Source: DATELY01 sp035276085 (lineage in GTDB: Bacteria; Pseudomonadota; Gammaproteobacteria; Steroidobacterales; Steroidobacteraceae). Taken from it: DNA of 64,000 nucleotides. The DNA is taken from the NCBI GenBank assembly GCA_035276085.1, contig DATELY010000092.1, positions 21,714-85,713 on the forward strand. Direction: 5' to 3'. The position numbers were made by a program, and so were the translations under genes. This document shows, in pieces, positions 41,495 to 50,357 of this stretch (positions are counted from its first letter, which is position 1; each line of letters begins with the position of its first letter). Below the pieces are notes generated by a model, which worked only from the letters and a program-made list of their open reading frames with translations, was not told the DNA's origin and did no database searches.

Positions 41495-43707
41495 GCTCGT
41501 TCCCTCCTCGTACCCGGACGCCGAAGCTCACGCCCCGCGAACATCGCCGCCACTGCGCTGGTCAGCGGCAGCTCGATGCAGATGCGGGCACCGCCTTCGC
41601 GGCGGTTCTCGGCACCGATGTGACCCCCATGTTCTTCGACTATTTTCTTGACGATCGCAAGTCCGAGACCCGTGCCTTTGACCTTCGTCGTGACGTAAGG
41701 ATCGAAGACCTGACCAATGATATCGGCTCCGAAGCCAGGACCGTTGTCCTCTACCAGAATCTGCGCATAGCGCGCATCGCCATCCACGATCAGCTGGGTG
41801 CGCACGAACAACTGCGGCTGCGCAGTGTGCTCGAGCGCTTCCATCGCATTAGTTAACAGATTGTGGATGATCTGTCGCAGGCGCCCACGGTCGGCTTCGA
41901 TCGGCGGCAGCTGCGGGTCCAACTCTAACCTGGGGCGACGCTGGAAATCCTGTGCCGAATACAGATCGGCCACCTCAGTGACGAGCTGGTTGAGATCCAC
42001 AGGCGTCAAATCCATTGCCGGAGCCCGGGCGTATTCGCTGAAGGCGTTCACCATCTCCTTCATGGCCTCGACCTGCTGGACGATGGTGTGGGTCGAGCGA
42101 TCCAGCACCAGGCCATCGGCCGCATTCATGTTCGGCAGCAGCTTGCGCCTCAGGCGCTCAGCGGAGAGCTGAATCGGCGTCAGCGGGTTCTTGATCTCGT
42201 GGGCGAGCCGGCGCGCCACTTCGCCCCAGGCCGCGTGGCGTTGCGCCTGGAGCAAGGTGGTTATGTCATCGAACACGATGACGTGACCGCCGGGCCGCCC
42301 TTCTTCAGCCGGCAGGGCGGTACACGCGCACATCAACACGCGTCGTCCGGTCTCGCTACGTAAGACGAGTTGCTCGCGCCAGTCGGCATCGGCGGACTGT
42401 AGATGCGTCTGTATGAGCTCGACGAACTGCTGCAGGAGCGGGCTGCCGGTGGCGATTTCCGCCAATGGCTGCCCCAGTGAGCGCTCCAGATCCACGGCCA
42501 GAATGGCGTTCGCGGCAGCGTTCGCCGTGCGCAAGCGTCCATCGGCTTCGATCGAGATCACGCCGGTGGACAGGCGCGCCAGGATGATCGCCAGGTTCGC
42601 GCGCTCGGCTTCCACCGCCTGCTGACTGTGACGTGTTTCTTCGCGTGCACGGGCGAGGCGCTTGGTCATGTCGTTGAACGAATGCACCAGGATGCCCATC
42701 TCATCGTGCGAGGTGAGCGGCAGCTTCATATTGAAGTCGCCCTTGGCCACCGCACGCGTGCCCGCTACGAGATCCTGCACCGGACGCACCAGCCGGCGCG
42801 CGGCCCAAAGCGCGCCGTACAGCGCTGCGAACAGCGACAACAGCAGCACCAACGTGAGCGTGAGTGTGAACGTCGTTTTCAGCGGCCCGCGCAAGCGCGC
42901 TTTCTCACCGTAGCGCTGGTACGCAGCCTCCACCGTGTCGGCCAATTCGCCCAGGCGGCGTTCGATCGGAAAGATCGCCTGCAGCATCTGCGGTTCGGCC
43001 AACGCACGTTCGGGCAGCTGCACGGCGGTCCGCACGACATAGCCGCCACCGGACAGCGGTTCCAACGTGACGAACACGCGCCCCTGCCGTACTTGCATCA
43101 TCGCCTCTTCGCTCGGGGCGCTCGGGGTCATGTCGGCCGAATAGTCGGAGCTCGCGGCCACGATGCGGTTGTTGAACGCGATGAGCGCAAGCTCGACGGC
43201 TTCATGACGGCGGCGCAAGCGGTCGAGGTCGCCGACCGGATCGACGCCGCTGAATGACAGCTCGCGCGCCATGCTCTGCGTGCGCTCCACATACTCGCGC
43301 ATGCGCAGGTCGAGAGCGGCCCGCGACAAGGTCAGTGCGTCCTCCAGACCTGCCTTGATCTCGACGTGAAACCAGCTGTCGATGCCGCGATTGATGAAGA
43401 CGACCGAGAAATAGAACACGAGCAGCAGCGGCACGAGCGCGAGCGTGCTCGACATCCACACCATGCGCGCTTCCAGGCGCGAGCCCACGACACGATGGCG
43501 CCAGTCGCGGATCAGTTGCAGCAGTCGGCTGCCGATCAGCACCAGCAACAGCACCAGGCCGGCCGCGTTGACGGCCAGGATGATGGGGTGCAGCGCGCTG
43601 AAGTCGGCGGATTGTTCGATCGTGCGCGCCATCATCAGCAGGGCAGCGGCCCAGAGGCCGGAGCCGATCACGATCAATGCCGTGATGACGGTGCGCCTTG
43701 CTTTCAT
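41491..43707 (-). CDS. NtrY-like sensor histidine kinase
   Basis: 738 aa from the ATG at 43707, which overlaps the DUF4390 stop as ATGA. Order: membrane helices (about 5-25, 40-60 and 85-105), a periplasmic sensor region (about 110-270), another helix, HAMP (RRLVRPVQDLVAG ... SFNDMTKRL), a PAS region, then HisKA with the phospho-His H503 in LAHEIKNPLTPIQLSAERL, and HATPase (NLLTNAMEAL, EDNGPGFG, GTGLGLAIVKKIVEEHGG). It is complete and should be active, in contrast to its degenerate regulator. The signal is unknown; NtrY homologues respond to nitrogen or redox conditions. Confidence 0.93.
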   Translation of the reverse strand: MKARRTVITALIVIGSGLWAAALLMMARTIEQSADFSALHPIILAVNAAGLVLLLVLIGSRLLQLIRDWRHRVVGSRLEARMVWMSSTLALVPLLLVFYFSVVFINRGIDSWFHVEIKAGLEDALTLSRAALDLRMREYVERTQSMARELSFSGVDPVGDLDRLRRRHEAVELALIAFNNRIVAASSDYSADMTPSAPSEEAMMQVRQGRVFVTLEPLSGGGYVVRTAVQLPERALAEPQMLQAIFPIERRLGELADTVEAAYQRYGEKARLRGPLKTTFTLTLTLVLLLSLFAALYGALWAARRLVRPVQDLVAGTRAVAKGDFNMKLPLTSHDEMGILVHSFNDMTKRLARAREETRHSQQAVEAERANLAIILARLSTGVISIEADGRLRTANAAANAILAVDLERSLGQPLAEIATGSPLLQQFVELIQTHLQSADADWREQLVLRSETGRRVLMCACTALPAEEGRPGGHVIVFDDITTLLQAQRHAAWGEVARRLAHEIKNPLTPIQLSAERLRRKLLPNMNAADGLVLDRSTHTIVQQVEAMKEMVNAFSEYARAPAMDLTPVDLNQLVTEVADLYSAQDFQRRPRLELDPQLPPIEADRGRLRQIIHNLLTNAMEALEHTAQPQLFVRTQLIVDGDARYAQILVEDNGPGFGADIIGQVFDPYVTTKVKGTGLGLAIVKKIVEEHGGHIGAENRREGGARICIELPLTSAVAAMFAGRELRRPGTRRERA

Positions 43708-44306
43708 AATCGCAGCGGCCAGGTGTACCACTCGCTGGTTTGCCGCCAATCATCCGCCCAAAACACGATGAATCGAAGCGCGTCAGGCATCGTGTGCACA
43801 TCCAGACTCGCCCGCAGGCTGATCTCGTACCGTCCTTTGGAACGCACCAAGGCCTCGTCGAGGATCGGGAGCCGTTCGATTCGGTGTAGGGGTTCCAACG
43901 CCGCATCCAGCGTGGGATAGGAGCCCTGCTCGCCGCTGTTCAAGTTGCGGACGAGATAGCGACCGCTCACGGCGTGATAGAGCAACTCATAACGCTGCTC
44001 CAGCTGCGCGACGTCTTCGTCGGTCCAGAAACGCCGGCCGCGGCTGACTTCGATGTCGAAGGTCAGCGTGAGCTCGACGCCGTCGCGGATGGCCTGCTGG
44101 GCGCCGGCAGGCAGTTCGAAATCGACTTGCGCGCTCAGTAACAGAACACCGGCATTCGATTCGACGAATGCAGAGCGGATCTCGATGCCCTTGGCAGAGG
44201 CCGTGAGCGGCAGCAGCAGGACCACACACGCCAGCCACACCCGTCGGGCCGAGTACGCCCTTTCCGCTTGGATTCGTGCGGCTTGAAGCAGCCTTTGAAG
44301 TCCCAT
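43704..44306 (-). CDS. DUF4390 protein
   Basis: 200 aa with a hydrophobic segment near residues 22-38 (RRVWLACVVLLLPLTASA) that reads as a signal peptide after a basic N-terminus, so probably periplasmic. The body is DUF4390: IRSAFVESNAGVLLLSAQVDFELP and the conserved end FWADDWRQTSEWYTWPL. Function unknown. The position between rsmB and ntrY is conserved in gammaproteobacteria. The gaps (3 bp upstream, ATGA overlap downstream) show tight co-translation, so it may act with NtrY in sensing. Confidence 0.85.
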   Translation of the reverse strand: MGLQRLLQAARIQAERAYSARRVWLACVVLLLPLTASAKGIEIRSAFVESNAGVLLLSAQVDFELPAGAQQAIRDGVELTLTFDIEVSRGRRFWTDEDVAQLEQRYELLYHAVSGRYLVRNLNSGEQGSYPTLDAALEPLHRIERLPILDEALVRSKGRYEISLRASLDVHTMPDALRFIVFWADDWRQTSEWYTWPLRL

Positions 44307-44309
44307 CCG

Positions 44310-45644
44310 TCAGTTCGCAGCGCCATCAGGCTTTTGCAGGCAAGCATAATAGAAGCCATCCATACCCGCCGTGCCTGCGGCAATCGCATATCCGGTGCCT
44401 GTTTGAGTTCGCAATCCGAGCTCCGCAACCCGTTGAGCAGTGACGTCGATTGCGGGCATCTGCCGCACAAATGCATCGACAACCTCGGCATTCTCCGCGC
44501 GCAAAGCCGAACAACTCGCATACAACAAGACGCCACCGGGCTTCAGTACCCGCCATGCCGCGGCGAGCAGGGCACGTTGGCGCTCGGCCAGCGCCGGAAT
44601 GTCCGCCTCCCGACGCAGCAACTTGATGTCCGGATGGCGGCGGATCACGCCCGTCGCCGAGCACGGCACATCCAGCAGCACGCGGTCGAATCCGACGCCA
44701 TCCCACCATTGTTCGGGCTCGGCTGCATCGCCCACACGCAGGGTGGCCCGCAAGGACATGCGCTCCAGGTTTTCGCGCACTCGGCCCAGGCGCTTCTCGT
44801 CGATGTCGACGGCGACCAACTCACGCAACGCCGGCTGGCGCTCCAGCACATGGCAGGTCTTGCCGCCGGGCGCGGCACAGGCATCGAGCACGCGCTCATC
44901 CGGGCGAGGCTGCAAGAACTCGACGGCGAGTTGCGCGGCCGCGTCCTGCACGGAGAGGTGACCCGCCTGGAAACCGGGCAAGGCGGCCGGATTCGCCGCC
45001 TTCGCGAGGTGGAGCGCGTCCGGTGCGTGAAGGCTCGCTTCGCTCGCGAAACCCGCAGCCGAAAGCTCAGCCTGATAGGCAGCGCGCGTTCGATGCTGCC
45101 GATTGACCCGCAACCAGAACGGCGGGTGCGCATTGTTTGCGTCCAGGATGGCGGCCCAGTCGTCGGGCCAGTCGCGCTCGAGCTGCCGTACGAACCAGTC
45201 GGGGTGCGACGTACGCAGCGCCGGGTTGCTGTCGATCTTTCGCAGCAACCCCGCGCCTTCCCGCTGCGCACGCCGCAGCAATGCGTTGATCAAGCCAGCT
45301 GCTTTGGGCTGCCGCAGCAAGCGCGTGGCATCGACGGTTGCGGAAACGGCGGCGTACGCCGGGATGTCGGTGTGAAGGAGCTGCGCGAGTCCGACCAGGG
45401 CCAGACAGTGCACGTGGGGCTCGATCTTCTGCCGGGGCTTGAGCCAATGATCGAGCATGGCGTCGAGCCGCAGATACCAGCGCAGGGTTTCATACGACAG
45501 GAGGCGCACGAGCCCGGCGGAGGAGCGTTCGGGGTCGCGCGCATCCACTTCGTCCGCGATTGCGCGATCGAACGATTGACCGTCGTGAACGACTGCGGCA
45601 ACGACGCGGGCCGCCGCCGCACGTGGGGCTGCTCCTGCGCTCAT
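44310..45644 (-). CDS. rsmB: 16S rRNA (cytosine-967 C5) methyltransferase
   Basis: Methylates C967 of 16S rRNA. The ATG at 45644 overlaps the fmt stop (ATGA) and gives 444 aa. An N-terminal NusB-like RNA-binding domain (1-140; [15 protein letters not shown]) precedes the SAM-dependent methyltransferase domain: [12 protein letters not shown] (SAM), [24 protein letters not shown] (catalytic Cys region) and [11 protein letters not shown] (second Cys). Longer in-frame readings to 45839 overlap fmt and are rejected. Confidence 0.95.
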   Translation of the reverse strand: MSAGAAPRAAAARVVAAVVHDGQSFDRAIADEVDARDPERSSAGLVRLLSYETLRWYLRLDAMLDHWLKPRQKIEPHVHCLALVGLAQLLHTDIPAYAAVSATVDATRLLRQPKAAGLINALLRRAQREGAGLLRKIDSNPALRTSHPDWFVRQLERDWPDDWAAILDANNAHPPFWLRVNRQHRTRAAYQAELSAAGFASEASLHAPDALHLAKAANPAALPGFQAGHLSVQDAAAQLAVEFLQPRPDERVLDACAAPGGKTCHVLERQPALRELVAVDIDEKRLGRVRENLERMSLRATLRVGDAAEPEQWWDGVGFDRVLLDVPCSATGVIRRHPDIKLLRREADIPALAERQRALLAAAWRVLKPGGVLLYASCSALRAENAEVVDAFVRQMPAIDVTAQRVAELGLRTQTGTGYAIAAGTAGMDGFYYACLQKPDGAAN

Positions 45645-46582
45645 TGGCCGAAGACTGTGCCTTGCAGCGGCCGAGAGCGAGCGAATTCCGCTGCGGTGAC
45701 TGTCTTGCGTCCCGCAGCTTGGACTCGCGTGAGCCTCAAGGCACCCGAGCTCGTGGCCACATCGATGCCAGCCGCGCCGGTGCTCAAGACCGTTCCCGGA
45801 AGCGCCGTGACCTCGCTGTCGACCGGTTCCGCCTCCCATACCCGGAGTTGCTCACCATCGAGAACCGTGTCGGCCACGGGCCATGCGTTGAAGGCTCGCA
45901 CGTGTCGATCGAGCTCAACCGCTGTCTTGCACCAATCGATACGGGCCTCTTCCTTCTGGATCTTGTGCGCGTAGGTCACACCTTTTTCTGGCTGCGGCCG
46001 CGCCTGCAACTCACCGTTCGACAGCCCGGTTATGGCTCGCGGCAATAGCTCGGCACCGAGTTGCGCCAGGCGATCGTGCAAGCTGGCCCCTGTATCCCGC
46101 GGACCGATCGGCGTACGCGCTTCGAGCAGAACGGGCCCGGTGTCCAGACCTGCTTCCATGCGCATGATGTCGACGCCCGTTTCGCTATCGCCGGCGAGGA
46201 TGGCGCGCTGAATCGGAGCCGCCCCACGCCAGCGCGGCAGGAGCGAGGCATGAATGTTGAGACAGCCGAGCCGCGGAATGGCGAGCACAGTGCGGGGCAA
46301 GATCAGTCCGTACGCGACCACGACCATGAGGTCAGGACGGTGGGCCGCAAGACGCTCCACAGCGGTCGCGTCCTTGAAGTTGAGCGGCTGCTCGATCGGC
46401 AGGTTCGCTGCGAGCGCGCGTGCTTTCACAGGGCCCGCAGCCAGCTGGCGACCGCGTCCGGCCGGTCGATCCGGTTGGGTGTAGACCGCGACGATCTCGT
46501 GTGGCGAGCCCAGCAGCGCGTCGAGCGCCGGCACTGCAAACTCCGGCGTGCCGGCAAAAACGATGGAAAGGGGGGATGGCAT
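45641..46582 (-). CDS. fmt: Methionyl-tRNA formyltransferase
   Basis: Formylates initiator Met-tRNA using 10-formyl-THF. 313 aa from the ATG at 46582 ([20 protein letters not shown]). Motifs are [16 protein letters not shown], the catalytic [18 protein letters not shown] (Asn/His/Asp core with SLLPRWRG), and a C-terminal RNA-binding barrel. It is co-transcribed with rsmB (ATGA overlap) and with def upstream. The 102-bp def-fmt spacer is filled by a family A inverted repeat ending 8 nt before the start, and no Shine-Dalgarno is visible. Confidence 0.96.
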   Translation of the reverse strand: MPSPLSIVFAGTPEFAVPALDALLGSPHEIVAVYTQPDRPAGRGRQLAAGPVKARALAANLPIEQPLNFKDATAVERLAAHRPDLMVVVAYGLILPRTVLAIPRLGCLNIHASLLPRWRGAAPIQRAILAGDSETGVDIMRMEAGLDTGPVLLEARTPIGPRDTGASLHDRLAQLGAELLPRAITGLSNGELQARPQPEKGVTYAHKIQKEEARIDWCKTAVELDRHVRAFNAWPVADTVLDGEQLRVWEAEPVDSEVTALPGTVLSTGAAGIDVATSSGALRLTRVQAAGRKTVTAAEFARSRPLQGTVFGQ

Positions 46583-46590
46583 GAAGCGGA

Positions 46591-46677
46591 GCGGTTGGCG
46601 GTTGGCGGTTGGCGGTTGGTTCAGCAGTTCGGCACGGCTTGCTCTTCCCAACCGCTAACCGCCAACCGCTAACCGCC
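46591..46677. repeat. Family A heptamer inverted repeat, copy 2 (def-fmt spacer)
   Basis: One arm, 46591-46621, is four GCGGTTG heptamers followed by GTTC. The other, 46648-46677, is AACCGCT/AACCGCC heptamers. The stem is near-perfect over about 28 bp, with a short loop of about 26 nt. It has the same unit and arm order as copy 1 in the pnt operon (33005-33119), but the loop sequence is unrelated. It lies between the def stop and the fmt start on the transcribed strand. Confidence 0.85.
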
Positions 46678-46684
46678 TCTCACT

Positions 46685-47221
46685 TCAAATCACCTGGCTG
46701 CGAGAAGGCGCCTTCGCCGCCGGCTTTTCGCGCCGCTCCTTTTCGAGCTTCTTGCGAATGCGCGTGCGCTTGAGCTCGGACAGATAGTCGACGAACAGCT
46801 TGCCTTCCAAATGATCCATTTCGTGCTGGATGCAGACGGCCAGCAGACCATCCGCGTCGAACTCCTGCAGCTGACCTTCGCGATCCAATGTGCGCACGCG
46901 GATACGCTCGGCGCGCCGCACTTTGTCGAAGATGCCCGGCACCGACAGACAGCCTTCTTCCATCTCTTCGACCCCGTCGCGCGCGATGATCTCGGGGTTG
47001 ATGAGCGTGATGGGTTGCGAGCGATCTTCGGTCGTGTCGATGACGATCACCCGCTCGTGGACGTCGACCTGGGTGGCCGCAAGGCCGACACCGGGCGCGG
47101 CGTACATGGTCTCGAACATGTCGTCCACCAGCCTTCGAATACGGTCGTCGACCGCCTTCACGGGTGCCGCGCGCGTGCGCAGTCTGGGATCGGGAAACTC
47201 GAGAATGGTGAGCTTGGCCAT
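46685..47221 (-). CDS. def: Peptide deformylase
   Basis: Fe2+ (or Zn2+) hydrolase that removes the formyl group from nascent chains. 178 aa from the ATG at 47221 ([18 protein letters not shown]). All three motifs are present: GVGLAATQ (motif 1), EGCLSVPG (motif 2 with the metal Cys) and [12 protein letters not shown] (motif 3, HExxH). The C-terminus is a basic, charged helix. It is divergent from the LysM gene across a 265-bp spacer, which should hold both promoters. Confidence 0.96.
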   Translation of the reverse strand: MAKLTILEFPDPRLRTRAAPVKAVDDRIRRLVDDMFETMYAAPGVGLAATQVDVHERVIVIDTTEDRSQPITLINPEIIARDGVEEMEEGCLSVPGIFDKVRRAERIRVRTLDREGQLQEFDADGLLAVCIQHEMDHLEGKLFVDYLSELKRTRIRKKLEKERREKPAAKAPSRSQVI

Positions 47222-47486
47222 GGGCGTATCGACGTATTCAGTTCCAGGACTATGAACACGGCAAGCGGTACAGATCAAATGAGAACCACGTCTCGCCGTG
47301 TCACCGCCGCCCGTGCAAAGGCTGCAAAGCTGCTGCTAAAGTTCCGCCAACGTTGAACTTAATGCTTTCGCGTGCGAGCAAGCGCAATCTGCCGACCGGG
47401 GTCGCGCGCTGCATCGAACGCAAGGGCAGTATACGGCCTTCGGGCCACGCTGCGGCGGTACCTCAGGTTCTCTAGAGTTGTCTGCA

Positions 47487-48647
47487 ATGGAGCGTATTTC
47501 GCGCATGAAAACTGCGACCTCACCCCTGCGTTCCGCGATCGTTCTGGCCATGGCAGCGAGCCTGACCCTCGGTCTCGGCATCGCCAGCATCCAGGCTCAG
47601 GCGCAAGAGCGCACGCTCGCAACCGCCAGTCACATTCCGCTCGCGCCCGATGCGCCCGAACAGTACGTGGTCAAGCCGGGCGATACGCTGTGGGACATCT
47701 CCAAAGTGTTCCTGCGCGATCCCTGGTATTGGCCTGAGATCTGGCACATCAACCCGCAGGTGCAGAATCCGCATCTGATCTACCCGGGCGACACCCTCAC
47801 GTTGACCTACGTTGACGGACAGCCGCGGCTGTCTGTGAGCGACCGCGCTGCCGGCGTGAGTGGCGCGACGAAGCTGAGCCCGCAAGTGCGCAGCGAGCCA
47901 TTGAGCCACGCCATTACGGCGATTCCCTACGATGTCGTCGCCAGCTTCATGGGGCGGCCGACGATCCTCGACAGGGATCAAGTTCGCACCGCACCCTACC
48001 TGGTCGGTATGCGTGGAGAGCATTTGATCGGTGGCGCGGGCAATGAGGTGTATGCGCGCGGCCTGAAGGACGCCAACCCGGAAAGCCGCTACAGCATCGT
48101 GCATGTCGGTGAGCCCCTGCGCGATCCCGACAACAACGACGTACTGGGCTACCACGGGCTCTACGTCGGCGGCGGCCCCGTCATGAAGGCCGGCGATCCT
48201 GCGAAGCTGATGCTCACCGAGTCCACGCGCGAAGCCCTGCAGGGCGACAAGCTGTTCCCCCAAGACGTCGATGTGCCGCTCGACTTCGTACCGCACGCGC
48301 CGGAACGTGAAGTCGATGCAGCCATCATGACGGTGCAAGACATGACGGTCGTCGGGCAGTACCAGGTCGTCGCGCTGAATCGCGGCAGCAAGGACGGGCT
48401 GGAAGCCGGTCATGTGCTCGGCGTGTACCAGCTCGGCGAGAAGGTTCGCGACAGCTACTCCCAGGGCGGCATGGATGCGGGTCGCAACAAGTCGTACTGG
48501 CGGCTCGGCAAGAGCGTGCAGTTGCCCGACGAGCAGGCGGCTGTAATCATGATCTTCAAGGCCTACAACAACATGAGCTACGCGCTCGTGATGGAAGCCC
48601 AGAACGAGATTCGCGCCGGCGATCGCGCGCGCAATCCCAATTCCTGA
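47487..48647 (+). CDS. Secreted LysM-domain protein
   Basis: Peptidoglycan-binding periplasmic protein, about 386 aa. ATG at 47487 is chosen. A second ATG at 47505 (MKTATSPLRS) also leads straight into the same signal peptide (hydrophobic SAIVLAMAASLTLGLG ... QAQAQ). The LysM domain follows (YVVKPGDTLWDISKVFLRDP ... YPGDTLTLTY). The remaining 270 residues are a beta-rich region of unknown function found in the same position in related genomes. This lysM-dprA-smg-topA order opposite def-fmt-rsmB is a conserved gammaproteobacterial arrangement. Confidence 0.88.
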   Translation: MERISRMKTATSPLRSAIVLAMAASLTLGLGIASIQAQAQERTLATASHIPLAPDAPEQYVVKPGDTLWDISKVFLRDPWYWPEIWHINPQVQNPHLIYPGDTLTLTYVDGQPRLSVSDRAAGVSGATKLSPQVRSEPLSHAITAIPYDVVASFMGRPTILDRDQVRTAPYLVGMRGEHLIGGAGNEVYARGLKDANPESRYSIVHVGEPLRDPDNNDVLGYHGLYVGGGPVMKAGDPAKLMLTESTREALQGDKLFPQDVDVPLDFVPHAPEREVDAAIMTVQDMTVVGQYQVVALNRGSKDGLEAGHVLGVYQLGEKVRDSYSQGGMDAGRNKSYWRLGKSVQLPDEQAAVIMIFKAYNNMSYALVMEAQNEIRAGDRARNPNS

Positions 48648-48701
48648 TTCATAGCGCTTCGGGGGGCGCACACGCCCGCCCGCAGTAACGAGTGTGTGCT
48701 C

Positions 48702-49811
48702 ATGGACGAGCAGCGAGCATGGTTGATCCTGGCGCGCGCGCCAGCCTCCCACAAACTGACGATCGAACCGCTGTTGGCGCAGCTGGGTAGCGCGAGCGCT
48801 ATTGCGAACGCCTCTGCCGCGGCACTGCGTGCTGCGGGCGCGAGCGACGCCTTCGTCGATTTCATTTCCCGCTCGAGCGACGACGCGATCGCGCCTGATC
48901 TGCGCTGGCTCGAACAACCCGATCATCACCTCATCCACTGGCAGGACCCGCGCTATCCAGCACTTCTGCGCCAGCTGACGGACGCGCCGCTGGCGCTGTA
49001 CGTGCGCGGCGATGCCCGTTGCCTGAGCCGCGCTCAAGTGGCCATCGTGGGCTCGCGCAATCCCACGCCATCGGGACGTGAGACGGCGTGCGAGCTGGCA
49101 CAGCAGATGGCGCACCAAGGCCTCATTGTCACCAGCGGCCTCGCTGCCGGTATCGACGCTGCAGCACATCGCGGCGCGTTGTCGCTCCAGGCACAGACGA
49201 TTGCAGTGTGCGGCACCGGGTTGGATCAGGTGTATCCGCGCAGTCACCGCGAGCTTGCGGCGCAGATTGCTGCGCACGGTGCGCTGGTCAGCGAGTTCCC
49301 GCTCGGCATGCCCGCCATCAAGTCCAACTTCCCGCGCCGCAATCGCATCATCAGCGGGCTTGCGCTCGGCACGCTCGTGGTGGAAGCAGCGCTGCGCAGC
49401 GGCTCACTCATCACCGCGCGGCTCGCAGCCGAGCAGGGACGCGAGGTATTCGCGGTGCCGGGTTCGATCCGCAATCCCCTGGCACAAGGCTGTCATGCGC
49501 TGATTCGACAAGGAGCGAAGCTCATCGAGAGCGCGCAGGACGTGTTATGCGAGCTGGGTCCACTCGCCGGTACGCTGACACCGCAGAGGGAAACGCCGCC
49601 TCCGCACGCGGGGACAATCGCTGACCCGCCATTGGACAAAGAATACGAAATCCTGTTAGATGCCCTCGGCTTCGAGCCCGCGAACGTCGACCGCTTGGTC
49701 GCACGCACGGGCTTGAATGCTGGTGCCGTAGCATCGATGTTGCTGATGCTCGAACTTGATGGCCGCGTCGAATCCTATGCGGGGGGTGTGTTCGTGCGGA
49801 CACGTCCTTAA
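48702..49811 (+). CDS. dprA: DNA-processing protein A (DprA/Smf)
   Basis: Loads RecA on incoming single-stranded DNA during transformation. 369 aa from the ATG at 48702, two codons after a GTG at 48696. There is an N-terminal SAM-like helical domain, then the Rossmann core (VAIVGSRNPTPSGRE, TSGLAAGIDAAAH, GTGLDQVYPRSH, SEFPLGMPAIKSNFPRRNRIISGL). The C-terminal winged-helix DML1-like domain is near 305-369. The complete gene implies potential for natural transformation or at least RecA loading in recombination. Confidence 0.94.
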   Translation: MDEQRAWLILARAPASHKLTIEPLLAQLGSASAIANASAAALRAAGASDAFVDFISRSSDDAIAPDLRWLEQPDHHLIHWQDPRYPALLRQLTDAPLALYVRGDARCLSRAQVAIVGSRNPTPSGRETACELAQQMAHQGLIVTSGLAAGIDAAAHRGALSLQAQTIAVCGTGLDQVYPRSHRELAAQIAAHGALVSEFPLGMPAIKSNFPRRNRIISGLALGTLVVEAALRSGSLITARLAAEQGREVFAVPGSIRNPLAQGCHALIRQGAKLIESAQDVLCELGPLAGTLTPQRETPPPHAGTIADPPLDKEYEILLDALGFEPANVDRLVARTGLNAGAVASMLLMLELDGRVESYAGGVFVRTRP

Positions 49812-49820
49812 GGTAGCGAA

Positions 49821-50300
49821 ATGAAGGAAAGCGTTCTCGATATCCTCATATATCTCTTCGAGAACTACTTTGATGCCGATATCGAACTCGCCGCCGATCC
49901 CGACCGGGATACCCTGCGTGTAGAACTCGAGCGAGCCGGTTTTTCCGAGACGGATGTTGAACGCGCGCTGGAATGGCTGGAGCAGCTGTCCGGTGAGCAC
50001 GCACGCAGTCGCCCCGTGCCGACGGCCCGGGCGATCCGGGTCTTCAGCGAGCGCGAAAGCGCGCGTTTGGACCTCGACAGCCGCGGCTACATCATGTACT
50101 TGGAGAACATCGGCATCCTGAGCAGCATGCAGCGCGAGCTCGTCATCGACCGCCTGCTCGCGCTCGATGCTGCGCAGATCGATATCGAGCAGGTGAAGTG
50201 GGTGGTCCTTATGGTGCTGTTCAGTCAGCCGGACCAACATGGCGCGTACGCGCGCATGGAAGATTTACTGTTCGATCGTGAGTCAGGAGCGTTGCACTAA
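49821..50300 (+). CDS. smg: Smg protein (DUF494)
   Basis: 159-aa cytoplasmic protein of unknown function. It matches the family from its first residue: MKESVLDILIYLFENYFDADIE, then ALEWLEQLSG, RVFSERE and LDSRGYIMYLENIGIL. It lies 9 bp after dprA and upstream of topA, its conserved position. The acidic, all-helical character suggests a protein-interaction role. A terminator-like hairpin follows 30 nt after its stop. Confidence 0.9.
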   Translation: MKESVLDILIYLFENYFDADIELAADPDRDTLRVELERAGFSETDVERALEWLEQLSGEHARSRPVPTARAIRVFSERESARLDLDSRGYIMYLENIGILSSMQRELVIDRLLALDAAQIDIEQVKWVVLMVLFSQPDQHGAYARMEDLLFDRESGALH

Positions 50301-50330
50301 CACGATCAACCTGTGTGAGGGTCAACAACG

Positions 50331-50357
50331 CCGCGGCCGACCGCGGTTTCTTTTTTT
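50331..50357 (+). terminator. Rho-independent terminator-like hairpin touching the topA start codon
   Basis: CCGCGG-CCGA-CCGCGG (50331-50346) is a perfect 6-bp GC stem with a 4-nt loop, extendable by a G-U pair. The tract TTTCTTTTTTT (50347-50357) follows and runs directly into the topA ATG at 50358. It has the canonical form of an intrinsic terminator for the dprA-smg transcript, but its U-tract occupies the place of the topA ribosome binding site. Confidence 0.75.

Noticed and set aside
47279..47356. 25-codon basic peptide frame in the def/lysM spacer
   Set aside because: The very basic Arg/Lys/Ala product is suggestive of a small protein, but there is no ribosome binding site and random GC-rich sequence gives such frames easily.
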